This document shows positions 42,036 to 54,374 of a DNA stretch of 64,000 bases, one piece after another. The notes below the pieces were generated by a model. That model saw nothing but the letters and a program-made list of their open reading frames with translations, made no database searches and was not told where the DNA came from. The position numbers and the translations under genes are program-made. Each line of letters begins with the position of its first letter. Position 1 is the first letter of the stretch. Location of the stretch: positions 8,299,438-8,363,437 of the forward strand of contig CM023537.1 in NCBI GenBank assembly GCA_013350335.1, written 5' to 3'. Origin of the DNA: Chimonanthus salicifolius (Eukaryota > Streptophyta > Magnoliopsida > Laurales > Calycanthaceae).

Positions 42036-43660
42036 ATCTAAATAGTAAATATAATGTTTAAATGCATCAAATATGAAAACCAATGACAAGTATCTTATGT
42101 TATATGGTTATAGATTTATATGTGAGGATATGTAAAGAATGGTGCTGTTATGTATTGGATATAAACTTATATTGCTGGTGCAAAAATTTGGTTTGAATTA
42201 TGATTTATGGTTGAAGGCTTCAAGCCATACTCTAAACTATTTTGCACAGCTCTATTTTGAATTCAAAATCTAACTGTGTTAGATTTTTATTTTAAGCATT
42301 TTCACTATTAGACTATTATTTGACTTAAGATTCATTGATTGACTGGACAAAAAAAATCAATTTGGTTAGGGGTTGAAACATTGGAATTGAAAATACCAGT
42401 GTTGTTTCAGAAAAAAAAAAATGTATATCAATATTTATGAGATTTTTTGTTGAAATTCGGTCATATTTAAAAAAAAAAATTGGTTAAATTTAGGAAATTT
42501 CAATAATTTATCTACTTATAAATTTCAAGTAAAAGACATTGTATATGATCAAAATATGAACTGAAATTTTCCAATTTTTCAATACCAAAAAAATAATTTC
42601 GGACTTAGCCCATCCTTCCATGGTTGTTATTTCTCTTTTGCATGGTTATTAGGGTTGCTTTTGCAAGTGTATGCATCATACGTACAAATCGGAACGTTCA
42701 TATAAGTGATTTTTGCACCTCATTTTCTCCCATGCACACTTATTTAAAAGGAATTTTCAAATTTGTCCTTAGTTTTAGAAAATAGGAACAGAGAGGGGAG
42801 GAGAGAAATAGGGAAATTCCTTTCAAAGGTTGCACCCTGGAAAAAAAAATGCGGGTGCAAAAATCATTACCTCTTTGATTAATGCCATTCATATAGTTTT
42901 AGCTGGGATAAAAAATTCAGTGTGCCGATACAGTCATTACGCTAACATCGGTGCATCGATACATATCGACGATAATTCGCCGATAAGTCTCTCCTTCTCC
43001 GATATTTATTTATTTTTTTCAAAAGCTTATAGAAAATTTAGAATATTATGGGTTTCATTCTTATATAATTGTATCATTATTTAACGGACATTTAGATATT
43101 CAAATGTGGTTTTGATGTTACGAAATCGATAATTTCAAATATTTAAAAAAAAATGTGGAAAAGTCCCAAAATGTAGAGAAAAATGGAAAAAATTCTAGTA
43201 ATTTTATGTTCAGTTATTGACATGGTTCATTATTAGGAAATGACTATATTATAAATAATTTAGTCGAATATTCAATGAAATTTGGTAAAACTCATGAAAA
43301 GATGGGTATGAATTAAAATAATCTTTATAATGAATAAATTTCATGTATAAAAATTAAGTAGAAATAAATTTAAAATGAATGAAATAAATGTTTAAAATTA
43401 ATTACAATTCAAGAATGAGAGATAATTAATAAATAATTAATGAAACAAATAAATGATTAACATAAAAACAATAAAAATAAAGAATGACACATTATTACAA
43501 TGAATAAGAAATGAAAGAATGAATCACTAAAATGTGTACTTGTATAGGTGTATACGTATTGGAAGTGTTTATCTTCCAAACTATTGTAGTGTCTCGAAAT
43601 TGTATATACTGGGTATGTGAAGTTGATCCTGACATAATAAGATCAATAGATCTCCTCAAA
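42036..43660. other. 3' flank of copy B
   Basis: It matches the 3' flank of copy A (35302-36500) in order, interrupted near 42710-42850 by a short insertion. A segment at 42920-43000 is rich in CGATA-type short palindromes (cgatacatatcgacg), also seen near 58770-58900. No gene. Confidence 0.6.
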
Positions 43661-43664
43661 ACAA

Positions 43665-44095
43665 GAAATTTCGCGTTGGGTTATTACAACTTGTCCCTCT
43701 TAAAGAAATTTTGCCCTCGAAATTTAAAACACAAATACCTCACGAGTCGAACATGTTAGGATACATCCGACTCTCGCTCCCACATGGCCTTACCGCAACA
43801 ACTTCACCAACGGTATGGTCTTACCGCGAAGCACCTAGTCCAGCGAGTCTATAATTTGCACGGGTCCCTATTCATAAGCAACGATCACTGATGTTCACAT
43901 CCTCTCTGTCCAGTACATGAGACAGATCTGGCTGATACTTCAGAATCATCGACACGTGGGAGATATTGTGAACACAGGCAATTCATGGTAGATGGTGCAA
44001 GTTTGTAAGCCACCTCACCAACTCTATCGAGCACCTCAAAAGGTCCAATAAATCGGAGTGACAACTTCTCTCTGCACCGGGATGCACTGCAAACC
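43665..44095 (-). mobile_element. Ty3/gypsy polyprotein 3' end, remnant
   Basis: In broken minus frames it reads KLSLRFIGPFEVLDRVGEVA, then HVSMILKYQPDLSHVLDRED, then WERESDMYPNMFDS and FEGKISLRG. These are the conserved integrase C-terminal and pol-end motifs of plant Ty3/gypsy elements. No flanking LTR was recognised. The 250 bases to its left on minus (44344-44100) are of unclear origin. Confidence 0.8.
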
Positions 44096-44888
44096 TGGAG
44101 TAGTGGAAGTGCCGAAGCACCTCTTCTCTACAATGCTCTGAAACTGTCGATCAGACTGAGGGTCTGGATCGGTCGCACCGACAACCACAAAATTTTTATT
44201 CTTTGTCTTATTTCCCAATGTTTTCCACTTAGGCATTCCAGCTCCGGACTTTTGGGACACGTGTCTGACACTTGGGATCCATGGGGAGCCCTCAAACACT
44301 TCCCACACGTGTAAACTTAGTCCATTTATTAAAAATTGAGGCAAAATAAGGGTCAGGTCACTACAGTTACAATTATGAAATTGTTTACAAATATTTCATG
44401 ATTTTTTTTGGGGTAAATGAAATTCATTGATGGAGTTGATTAAAATGAGTAGTGTGTTTGAGAATGGTTGATTTAGTGTTTAAGACTTTAATGTAGTCTT
44501 TAAATATTACTTCTCGTGCATTAGTAATTTTTTAATTAAATTCAAAATTTTGTTCTAAGGTAAATGAGAAATTAGAGGATTTTGAAAATTAATTCTTGTT
44601 TTTATTTAAACATTCAATTATAAGAGTAATGGAATTGTGATTTTGTGAGTTACATTTTTGAAATTGTCTTTTCTGAATTTTTGAAGAAATCTTTGGGGGA
44701 AGTGAAATTCATGGATGAAGTTGATTAAAATGTGTGTAATGTGTTTAGGAATGGTTGATGTAGTGTTTAAGACCTTTATGTAATGTATAAATGCTACTTC
44801 TCATGCATTTGTAATTTTTTAATTAAATTTGAATTTTTGCTCTAAGATATTCATTTGTTCTAATCATTTACTTTTAAATGTATTGCAG

Positions 44889-45027
44889 AGTAATGGAACC
44901 AAAGATCTATGATAGGAGTTTGCCTGAGAGGTTTGATGACAACAACCATTTCACGATGTGATGCAAGTTGTGTGGGAAGGTCATTACCGATGGAATTACT
45001 CGATTGAAGGAAGGTCACATTGCGAAG
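44889..45027 (+). pseudogene. BED zinc-finger exon fragment, left copy
   Basis: An exon with an acceptor (tattgcag) and a donor (GCGAAG|GTAGGT) codes for the start of a BED-type zinc finger as found in hAT transposases and domesticated relatives: FDDNNHFTM, then CKLCGKVITDGITRLKEGHI. A TGA interrupts it directly before the first zinc Cys. The upstream sequence carries a direct repeat (44400-44600 and 44640-44860). No further exons follow; protease copy C's 3' flank begins instead. Confidence 0.7.
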
Positions 45028-45504
45028 GTAGGTTTTTGAAGTTGATCTAAAACAATTTAAGGGTCGAACATTTTCTATTCCTAATTTTAACATCATCCAA
45101 AATATTTAAGTATAATTTTGATAAAATAAAAAATACTAAATCCTAATTTAAGATCTGAATATTCAGGTAAGTCCAAACACCGGCTTGTCCCTCTGATGCA
45201 TATAATGGAGTCATCAATGAATCTTAACACCCCAAATAATAAGGTCTAATAGTGAAGATAATTAAAATGAAAATCAACGCAGTTAGACTTGAATTCAAAA
45301 TAAAAAATAGTTCAAATTGATTAAAGTATGACTTCAAGCATTCAATCATAAATCAAAAACAATTTTTTCCTCAGCAATTTGAGTTTATACCAATACATAA
45401 AGCACCGATCTTTACATATCTTCACATATAAATCTATAACAATATAACATTAAGATACTTGTCATTGGTTTTGATATTTGATAATTTGATCATTATATTT
45501 TGAT

Positions 45505-46881
45505 TTAAGCAGTAGGGAAAGAAGCCGTCATGGCAATACCACACAAGCCTTCTACGGCAGCCACATCCCTCTGCATCCTTATGTATCCATTTTCACCCCA
45601 ACTTGTGCCCCATGAGTTCTTCACTAGCCAATATTTCATCCCATCGCCGGTGGTCCCATAACCGACGGCGGTGACTCCATGATCTAGTTGAGTGCCACAT
45701 TGACCTGTAAAGACACCACTAGAGTAGAACTGAAAGTCTGATCCACTGGCATCAATGGCAACAGAAACCGGTTGGTTGGCCACTGCCTTCAATAGAGCCT
45801 CCTCACTCTTGGCAGGAACATCTTCGTGACCAGTTATCTTGGCAGCAGAGTTGGTTGATGTCTTGGTATTGCAGGTGCCACCGACCCCCTTGTAGGGATA
45901 GTTAGATTCTGTTGTCAGTCCATGATTTTGTTGAATGAAATCAAATGCAGGATCCATTAGTCCACCCCAACAACCTTGATCCTCACCGCCATTGTCACAG
46001 TCGACAAGCTCTTGTTCGGATAAGGAAATCAACTTGCCAGTCTTGATTTGGGTTATTCCTTCTGTAGCTGCAACTACTGAGAATGCCCAACAACATCCTA
46101 TTTGCCACATCTTATCACAAGTTAGCAAAGTACTTCATTTGTTTCTTTGGTAGCTCAACATTCAAAAAGCCGGATGATGTAAATAGGTAACAATTGTGAA
46201 GAAATAGAACTTCAAAACTTTCATAGCTATAAATAGATAATCAAACAGAAGTCCATAGTAAAGCGCAATGAGGACCTCATTGTTGCAATTATAAAAGTTG
46301 TAGCTTCAACTTACATGGAAAGTTAATGAATAGTCAAGTTTAATTATGATACCCGTCTTGGATTAATAAAATGAATGAGTCTGATAATAATGACATACGT
46401 GAGCTTAAAAATGTAAAAGTTTAAGAAGAGACAGGATTGTCTTACCACATCCTCCTTGGTTCTTGATGGCGGTTACTGCACCTTTCTTCCTCCAGTCCAT
46501 AGTAGATGGAACGGCAGTGAAATTCTCATACATGAAAGACTTTACTTGTGATTGCAGCCGTGTTGGGGAGGCCTTAAAACCATTGTGCAAAGCTTTAAAC
46601 TCTTCATTGGTTTGGTCTGCAAATTCATTGATGCTGAGTGTGTAGAATCGGCCTCCAGCATTGTTAGATGATTCAATGAACTCTACGTTGCCCTTAAATA
46701 TCTTGAAGCGCTGCTCTTTCTCCATTTCATCCTTGTACACACGTCCGTATTGCGCCATCCACCGTTCGTGCCTTCCTATCATTGACGTGTTGTCAAGTGT
46801 GCGGGACATGACTTGAGAAACAAACACTCCCACACCCAAAATGAATAAGGCAATGCAGAGAGAATTGCTCGAACTTGCCAT
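45505..46881 (-). CDS. Cysteine protease copy C (papain family C1A, SAG39-like)
   Basis: Exons on minus 46881-46446 and 46097-45505, intron 348 bases, phase 1, 342 residues. Signal peptide, ERFNIN prodomain and catalytic set are intact (Q142, C148, H285, N306). It is the most divergent functional copy: N6 for H in the signal peptide, [20 protein letters not shown] where the others have [28 protein letters not shown], and an end ASFPTA. The E-to-W and D-to-P changes lie close to the active-site cleft in papain folds and could alter substrate choice (inference). It shares the extra Asp in TTGDGMKYW with copies D and E. It is orientated towards copy B, so B and C converge. Confidence 0.94.
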
Positions 46882-46967
46882 GGTATTAAGCACTGAGTTG
46901 AAGGATTTTGAAGATGATTTGCAGTTTTGGTTATGAAATTGATGAACAGAATCTAAGATCACTTGAG

Positions 46968-46975
46968 TTTATATG
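46968..46975 (-). promoter_or_regulatory. TATA box of protease copy C (variant)
   Basis: CATATAAA on minus, where the other copies have TATATAAA: first base changed, same spacing to the ATG. Confidence 0.65.
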
Positions 46976-48405
46976 GACATAATAGAACGGTAACAAGGTA
47001 AATGAATCAAATGTGTTTGATTTTCATTCAAGAGGGAGACTTGCTACGTGCTTGAGAAAGAGCATTGAGATGATCATTTTTGTTTTTTCTTATGTAATTC
47101 ATCATCTCATGCTTTGCTTTCGTGTACGTTGCGATTCTCCAGTAATTTAGTTTTGATTACTTAAATAAATCAGCTTTAGTATAGTTTGATTAGAAAATCT
47201 ATTCTTAGTTTAGTCTCTTCTTGTGTTTTATATGATCCATTATGAAATTCATGGATGCTGAGAAGACAAATTTGTCTCTTCATGCCGTCGCCCTCAATGG
47301 AAGCCATTGACTTGCTAAGCCCTTGGAGATGCTATCATGATTATTTGACTTGTGATTAGGAACTTTATGAGCAACATGTTAGATTTTAGGGCTTAGAGCC
47401 CCTTGGCTCTAACCCATATTTTAATCTAATGACTTTGGCTCCCCATTTTGGTTCTTTTCATTTACTCCATGGAGGAACATTTTCTTTGATTTGATTTTGG
47501 TGGATCAGATTTTAAAACAATGTATCTCACTGTTAGTTGGATTTAAATTAGGACCAGAGCCATGAAATGAAATGGGGCTAGTTTTAGATGAGGTCCAAGT
47601 GCATGAAACTATGACAGTTTTGGGGCATAATGTGCAAATTTTTATAGGGGTTCTGATTTGGGCACCAATATTCTTTCTTATTAATATTATGTACTAACTT
47701 ACGAGAAAATGAATTTTTTATTTTTTATAATAATATTAAAAAACATAATTGTTAGAGAATGATTGTGAAAAAATAAAATTGGCAAAAAAGAAGAAAAAAA
47801 AAAAGTACAGTTGCCATGGCACATGTAAATAAAACAAATGGAAATCAATTGACTTGCCAAGGCACGTATATAAACAATACATATTAGAAAATCTATTATT
47901 AGTTTTGTCTCTTGTTGTGTTTTAGACTTTTAGGCGCTCCACTACAGAGTCCATGGATTACTAGAATCTTTTTCCATTTTTTTTCCGTTTAGAAAAATAA
48001 CCACATCAATAACTCAGATAATAATTAGAATTTTTTTTTAAATTTTTCTGATTTTTTTTTGAGATTTTTCCATATTATTTTTCAAAATATTTTAAATTCT
48101 CAATTTCGTAACTTCAAAATCATATTTGAATATATAAATGTCTGTTAAATAATAATACAATTGCATAGATATAAAGTCCATAATATTTTGGATTTTCTGT
48201 AATTTTTCAGATTATTTTGAAAAAAATAAATAAATTTGAAGGTGAGAGAAACGTATTGACAAATACGAGTTAGGTGCACTATACCAGGGTAACGGTGCAC
48301 CGAATTTTTTTATCTGTGCCTGCAATGTCGACCTCCAACATCCTTTGATTACTTCAAAATTGTCAAAGAAAAATCATTGCCCTTCTAGACCTCACTAGGA
48401 AGGTA

Positions 48406-48993
48406 CAGTAGGGACCTATTTAATTTAATACTCTCTAAACCTTAGCCATACAAAATGTAATTAAATAATGCATTCACTCTTCCTCCAGTCTCGACTATTT
48501 TATAAAGTAATATTTTACACATTCAAGATACAAAATTACTGCAAAGGTGACTAAGGACCTTCACAAACTGCATCATCTGAACTTGGAAAAAGTAATCTGA
48601 GATATGTTTCTAGATGAACTTCCTCATTCTTATAATGTCGATCTTGTCTTTCATCTGCTGAAGAGTAGAAAGGAAATCAACATTTGCGTTAGGCTGCTGG
48701 AATCTAGAAGTTTTCCAGTGACTATATCAGTTGAAGTGCTTCAGATGGGGTCACTCGAGGAACTTCTTGAGTATCATCTTCCTCTATGCCTTGGTCGTCA
48801 TAGGCTCAGAACGCTAGGAGGCTCTCGACAATGATCTCTTCCTCATCTGAGACGGAAGTGTATGTAGCGTTGTATGGCTGGCACTCATGATAGAAATTTC
48901 ATTGATTTGTCAAATCCTTCTAATATAATAACCTCTCTAATGTAATATTTGCACCCTGATTATGAGATGTATTACTTTAGAGAGGTTCTACTG
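48406..48993 (-). mobile_element. pogo-like DNA transposon remnant
   Basis: Ends: left CAGTAGGGACCTATTTAATT, right in reverse complement CAGTAGAACCTCTCTAAAGT, flanked by TA on both sides (48404-48405 and 48994-48995). Both ends resemble plant pogo/Lemi ends. On minus an interior frame shows DDQGIEEDDTQEVP and VTPSEALQL, a layout seen at the C-terminus of pogo/Tigger transposases, with stops. It is an internally deleted, dead element of 588 bases. The matching position in the A-B unit (about 38900) is empty. Confidence 0.75.
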
Positions 48994-49263
48994 TAGAAGG
49001 AAATCTTGCATTTGAACGTGTACTTTGAGTGACTAGAGTGGAGTAGATGGATATAGATGAGGTGTTTACCCTGAATAAAAGTTAGATTAGGCTAGCCTGT
49101 CTACATCTTAATTTAATTAGGGTCAACGTAAACCAAGTTACATATGGTCTATAAATTTTGGAATTATTGAAGTTAATTTTAGCCATGATGTGTTTAACAT
49201 ATTAAATTTGAGTTAGGTTGGTCTTCTTACATTTTGGATCAAATGGATTTGAACCCAAGTTTG

Positions 49264-49287
49264 TACCTGTACCTGTACCTGTACCTG
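49264..49287. repeat. (TACCTG)4 tandem hexamer
   Basis: Four perfect units in the C-D spacer; the A-B equivalent does not show it. Confidence 0.9.
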
Positions 49288-51705
49288 CATTTAACTCGCA
49301 TTAAGAGAATTGGAACATCCTATTATTAGTTTGTCAATGAGAGATGAAAAACCATCAAATCCTAAATAAATAAATAATTTTTTTTTTTTCACATTTAAGT
49401 CAAATAAACCTTCAAAACTAGAAAATTGTCTTTTCAAGTTCCAAATGTGAAATAATCACTTGCATATTAGTGTGCGACAGTTTTACATACACACATAAAT
49501 ATGGGCTTACCAAATGAGGTGGTGATGAATCCTTTCAGAAGTGTCTTCAATTGAATATAGGCTCATAAATATCACTTTGACTCAATCTATCCAATCGTAT
49601 TTTTAAAGATCACAAAATTTAAAGATTGAAAATAATTTAAAATGATTAAATTTTAGAGAATTCAAATTGGTGGATTGATATTCAAGGGAAGACAATTTCA
49701 ATGAACTCATCACCACTCTATTTGATAAGTTATATGTCTAGGTGAACTAAAAACTCAATTTTTAGTCACTTGATTTCAACAACCAAAATTTCTGGACTTG
49801 TTTGAATTTTAAAGACGTCTACCAACTTTGACCTTTAAGATTAAATTACTAGAAATTAATTTTTTAGATAAAAGTTTTAACGTGTTTTAGACCACTAAAA
49901 TTTGATTGTTCTAAGCTACTAATTTTTCATACCTTATTTCACAAAGCTATGATCATTGAATAGAGAGGTTCCTTTTGAATTATATCATTCATAAAGTCCT
50001 TATATATCCCACTATACACCTCCCGACTCATGATGAATGTTCAACATCCCAAAAAAGATTATCAATGAAAACTCCTTTGATATGAGGGAAAAGAAAGTAG
50101 AAAATTGAACTCAGGGTGGTGTTCAACTTAACCCGAAGCCTGACAGGATATTTGGATCCAAATCAATGTCGCTATCGATGGATCCGTAGCCGTTCAAGTA
50201 TCTTATGAATGAGTTGTCTTGCCAAAGCTCTACGAAGGCCATGTCCTTGTTTAAGGTAGATTAAACCTCTTTTAATTCAATTAAAATATGAAAGAAAAGA
50301 GAAGGACGGGATTGATTGAACTACACTTAATCAAGCTTAAACAAATCACAACATAAAATCAATCAAGGTACTTACTTGCTCTTGGATCCAATGATTTAAA
50401 GGGGCCGATGGGCACTCGATCCGGTATGCACTCACATGCCCAAGTCCATTGAGTTTTGGTTCCAAAAATAATATATTGAATTTGCTTGAAAAATGAGTTA
50501 CAATGGTCTTTATATAGACCCAATGAAAACCCTAATGACTACCTATTATTGCCTTGGTGGACCATGCAATCTAGGGATTGATGGTTGGCCAAATTATAGA
50601 AGTAGGGGTATAATTTTATACATGAAATTCATTATAGAAGATTATTTTAATTTGTACTTATTTGTTCATGAGTTTTATCTAACTTATTGAACATTCGACT
50701 AAATTATTATAATATAGTTATTTACTAATAACTAACCACATAAAAACTCAACAGAAAATTATTATAATTTTTTTCCATTCTTTTAGGATTTTTTCAAAAT
50801 ATGTGAAATTCTCAATTTTGTAACATCAAAACCATATATCTAAATGCCCGCTAAATAATTATACAATTACATAGGAATTAAGCCCATAATATTCTAGATT
50901 TTCTATTATTTTTTAGATTTTTTAATAAATAAAAAAAAATCAGAGTAAAGAGAAACCTATCCCTAGTAAGAACTATGTGAATGACAATAATCAAAATACA
51001 TTCACGTTCCAGCTTGTACGCATGATGCTTACACTTGCAAAAGCAACTCCAATAGCCATGCAAACGAGTAGCAACAGCCATCAAGGGATGGACTCAGTCA
51101 GAAATTAATTTTTGACATTGAAAATTGGAAAATTTTAGTTGATATTTTGGTCATATACACTTTCTTACATGAAATTTGTAAGTAGATAAAATGATTTCAA
51201 TTTCTAAAATTCAACAATTTTTTTTGAAATATGACTGAAATTTTCAAAATTTGACCGAATTTCACCCAAAATCTCATAAATCTTGATAGATACAATTTTT
51301 TTTTTTCTGAAATAACACTGGTATTTTCAATTCAACCCCTACCTAAATTGAATTTTGGTTTTTTGGCCAAAGTTTGTATAAACAGTGAAGCCATCAATGA
51401 ATCGTAACATGTCAAATAATAAAGTCTAATAGTGAAGATGCTTAAAATGAAAATCAACTCAGTTAGACTTTGAATTCAAAATAGAGGTTTGTGCAAAATA
51501 GTTCAAATTGATTAGAGTATCGCTTCAAGTCTTCAATCATAAATCATAATTCAAACCAAATTTTTGCACCAGCAATTTAAGTTTATATCCAATACATAAA
51601 AGCACCATTCTTTACATATCCTCAGATATAAATCTATAACCATATAACATAAGATACTTGTCATCGGTTTTGATATTTGATGCATTTAAACATTATATTT
51701 ACCAT

Positions 51706-53075
51706 TCAAGCAGTAGGATAAGAAGCCATCATGGCAATACCACACAAGCCTTCTGGAGCAGCCACATCCCTCTGCATCATTATATATCCATTTTCACCCC
51801 AACTTGTGCCCCATGAGTTTTTCACCAGCCAATATTTCATCCCATCGCCGGATGTCCCATAACCGACGGCGGTGACTCCATGGTCTAGTTGAGTGCCACA
51901 TTGACCTGTAAAAACACCACTAGAGTAGAACTGAAAGTCTGATCCTCCGGCATCAATGGCAACGGAAATCGGTTGGTTGGCCACTGCCTTCAATAGAGCC
52001 TCCTCACTGTTGGTGGGAACATCTTCATGACCAGTGATCTTGGCAGTAGAGTTGGCTGATTTCTTGGAGTTGCAAATGCCGTCAACTCCTTCATAGGGAT
52101 ATTTAGATTCTGTTGCCAGTCCATGATTGTGTTGAATGAAGTCAAATGCATCATCCATTAGTCCACCCTCACAACCTTGATCCTCACCGCTGGTGTCACA
52201 ATCGACTAGCTCTTGTTCGGATAAGGAAATCAACGTGCCAGTCTTGATTTGGGTTATTCCTTCTGTAGCTGCAACTGCTGAGAATGCTCAACAACATCTT
52301 ATTTGCCACATCGCATCACAAGTTAGCAAGATACTTCATTTGTTTCTTTGGTAACAATTGTGAGGACCTCATTGTTATAATTGTAAATAGAGAATCAAAG
52401 AAAAGTCTATAGTAAGCGCAACGAGGACTTCATTGTTGCAATTGTAAAACTTGTAGCTTCCACTTACATGGAAAATTTACTCATGAAAAAGAGTAGTCAA
52501 GTTTAATTATGATACCAAGTCTTGGATTAATAAAATGAATGACTCTTCACAATAATGATACACGTGAGCTTAAAAACATGTACAAGTTTGAGAAAGAGAT
52601 AGGATTGTCTTACCACATTGTCCTTGGTTTTTTATGGCGGTTACTGCACCTTTCTTCCTCCAGTCCATAGTAGATGGAACGGCAGTGAAATTCTCATACA
52701 TGAAAGACTAGTGAAATTCTCATACATGAAAGACTTTACTTGTGATTGCAGCCGTGTTGGGGAGGCCTTAAAACCATTGTGCAAAGCTTTAAATTCTTCA
52801 TTGGTTTGGTCGGCAAATTCATTGATGCTGAGTGTGTAGGACAGGCCTCCAGCATTGTTCGACGATTCAATGAACTCTACGTTGCCCTTGAATATCTTGA
52901 AACGATGCTCTTTCTCCATTGCATCTTTGTACACACGCCCATATTGTGCCATCCATTGTTCATGCCTTCCTATCATCGACGTGTCGTCAAGTGTGCGGGA
53001 CATGACTTGACAAACAAACACTCCCAAACCCAAAATAAATAAGGCAATGCGGAGAGAATGACTCGAACTTGCCAT
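51706..53075 (-). pseudogene. Cysteine protease copy D, pseudogene
   Basis: Same layout as the other copies: exon 1 53075-52614, exon 2 from about 52298 to 51706. Three lesions are visible. (1) A 26-bp tandem duplication in exon 1 (52684-52709 repeated at 52710-52735) shifts the frame in the late prodomain and leads to a stop. (2) The Trp after the catalytic Cys is TGA (52288-52290). (3) The splice acceptor AG|GATG has become AAGATG (change at 52299), moving the AG by one base. Downstream the catalytic His and Asn regions are still clean, so the loss is recent. It also ends in TGA where the others have TAA. Confidence 0.93.
52684..52735. repeat. 26-bp tandem duplication in copy D exon 1
   Basis: AGTGAAATTCTCATACATGA plus AAGACT occurs twice in direct contact; every other copy has it once. 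Confidence 0.97.
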
Positions 53076-53161
53076 GGTATAAAGCACTGAGTTGAAGGAT
53101 TTTGTAGATGATTTGGAATTTTGGTTATGAAATTGATGAACATAATCTAAGATCACTTGAG

Positions 53162-53169
53162 TTTATATA
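53162..53169 (-). promoter_or_regulatory. TATA box of pseudogene copy D
   Basis: TATATAAA on minus with the same spacing as in active copies; the promoter looks intact although the gene is broken. Confidence 0.75.
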
Positions 53170-54280
53170 GACATAATAGAACGGTTTGAAGGTAAAGGAA
53201 TCAACTGTGCTTGATTTCCATTCAAATGTTTGAGAGAGGGAGACTTGCTACGTGCCTGAGCAAGAACACTGAGATAGTCATTTTTGTTTTTTCTTATGTA
53301 ATTCATCATCTCATGCTTGCTTTCGTGTACGTTGCGATTCTCTAGTAATTTAGTTTTGATTACTTACATAAATCACCTTTAGTATAGTTTGATTAGAAAA
53401 TCTATTCTTAGTTTAGTCTCTTCTTGTGTTTTATATGATCCATTATGAAATGCATGGATGCTAAGAAGACAAACTTGTCTCTTCATGCCGTCGCCCTCAA
53501 TGGAAGCCATTGAGTTGCTAAGCCTTTGGAAATGCTTCATGATTCTTTGACTTATGATTAGGAACTTCATGAGTAACAGGTTTTGAATTTAGGGCTTAGG
53601 GCCCCTGGCTCTAACCCATATTTTAATCTAATGGGTTTGACGATATGATCCAATCTAGTGTGACATCATTGCTTCTTTTCACAACTGAGGAAAGTTTTCT
53701 TTGATTTGATTTTGGTCGATCAGATTTTAAAATTAGCCCCATTTCATTTCATTGCTGTGGTCCTAATTTAAATCCAACTAAGAGTGGGATCCACCTATTT
53801 TAAAATCTGATCCACCAAAATCAAATGAAATCAAATAAAATTTTCCTTCATGGGTTAGAGCCGAGGGCCCTAAGCCCTAAAATCAAAACCTGTTTCTCAT
53901 AAAGTTCCTAATCATAAGTCAAAGAATCATGATAGCATCTCCAAGGGCTTAGCAACTCAATGGCTTCCATTGAGGGCGACGGCATGAAGAGACAAATTTG
54001 TCTTCTTGGATCATATAAAACACAAGAAGAGACTAAACTAAGAATAGATTTTCTAATCAAACTATACTAAAGCTGATTTATGTAAGTAATCAAAACTAAA
54101 TTACTGGAGAATCGCAACGTACACGAAAGCAAGCATGAGATGATGAATTACATAAGAAAAAACAAAAATGACCATCTCAGTGTTACTTGCTCAGGCACGT
54201 AGCAAGTCTCCCTCTCCCAAACATTTGAATGGAAATCAAACACAGTTGATTCCTTTACCTTCTTACCGTTCTATTATGTC

Positions 54281-54288
54281 TATATAAA
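54281..54288 (+). promoter_or_regulatory. TATA box of protease copy E
   Basis: TATATAAA 94 bases before the ATG. The conserved ACGT block and the 14-bp palindrome lie upstream. Confidence 0.8.
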
Positions 54289-54374
54289 CTCAAGTGAGCT
54301 TAGATTATGTTCATCAATTTCATAACCAAAATTGCAAATCATCTTCAAAATCCTTCAACTCAGTGCTTTATACC

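Larger units (their letters stand above)
46982..51705. other. C-to-D spacer, inverted counterpart of the A-B spacer
   Basis: ATG of D to ATG of C is 6194 bases, same order as the A-B unit but reversed. It lacks the SINEs and foldback piece found there, which shows the empty sites, and has one insertion of its own, a pogo-like element at 48406-48993. No functional gene. Confidence 0.75.
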
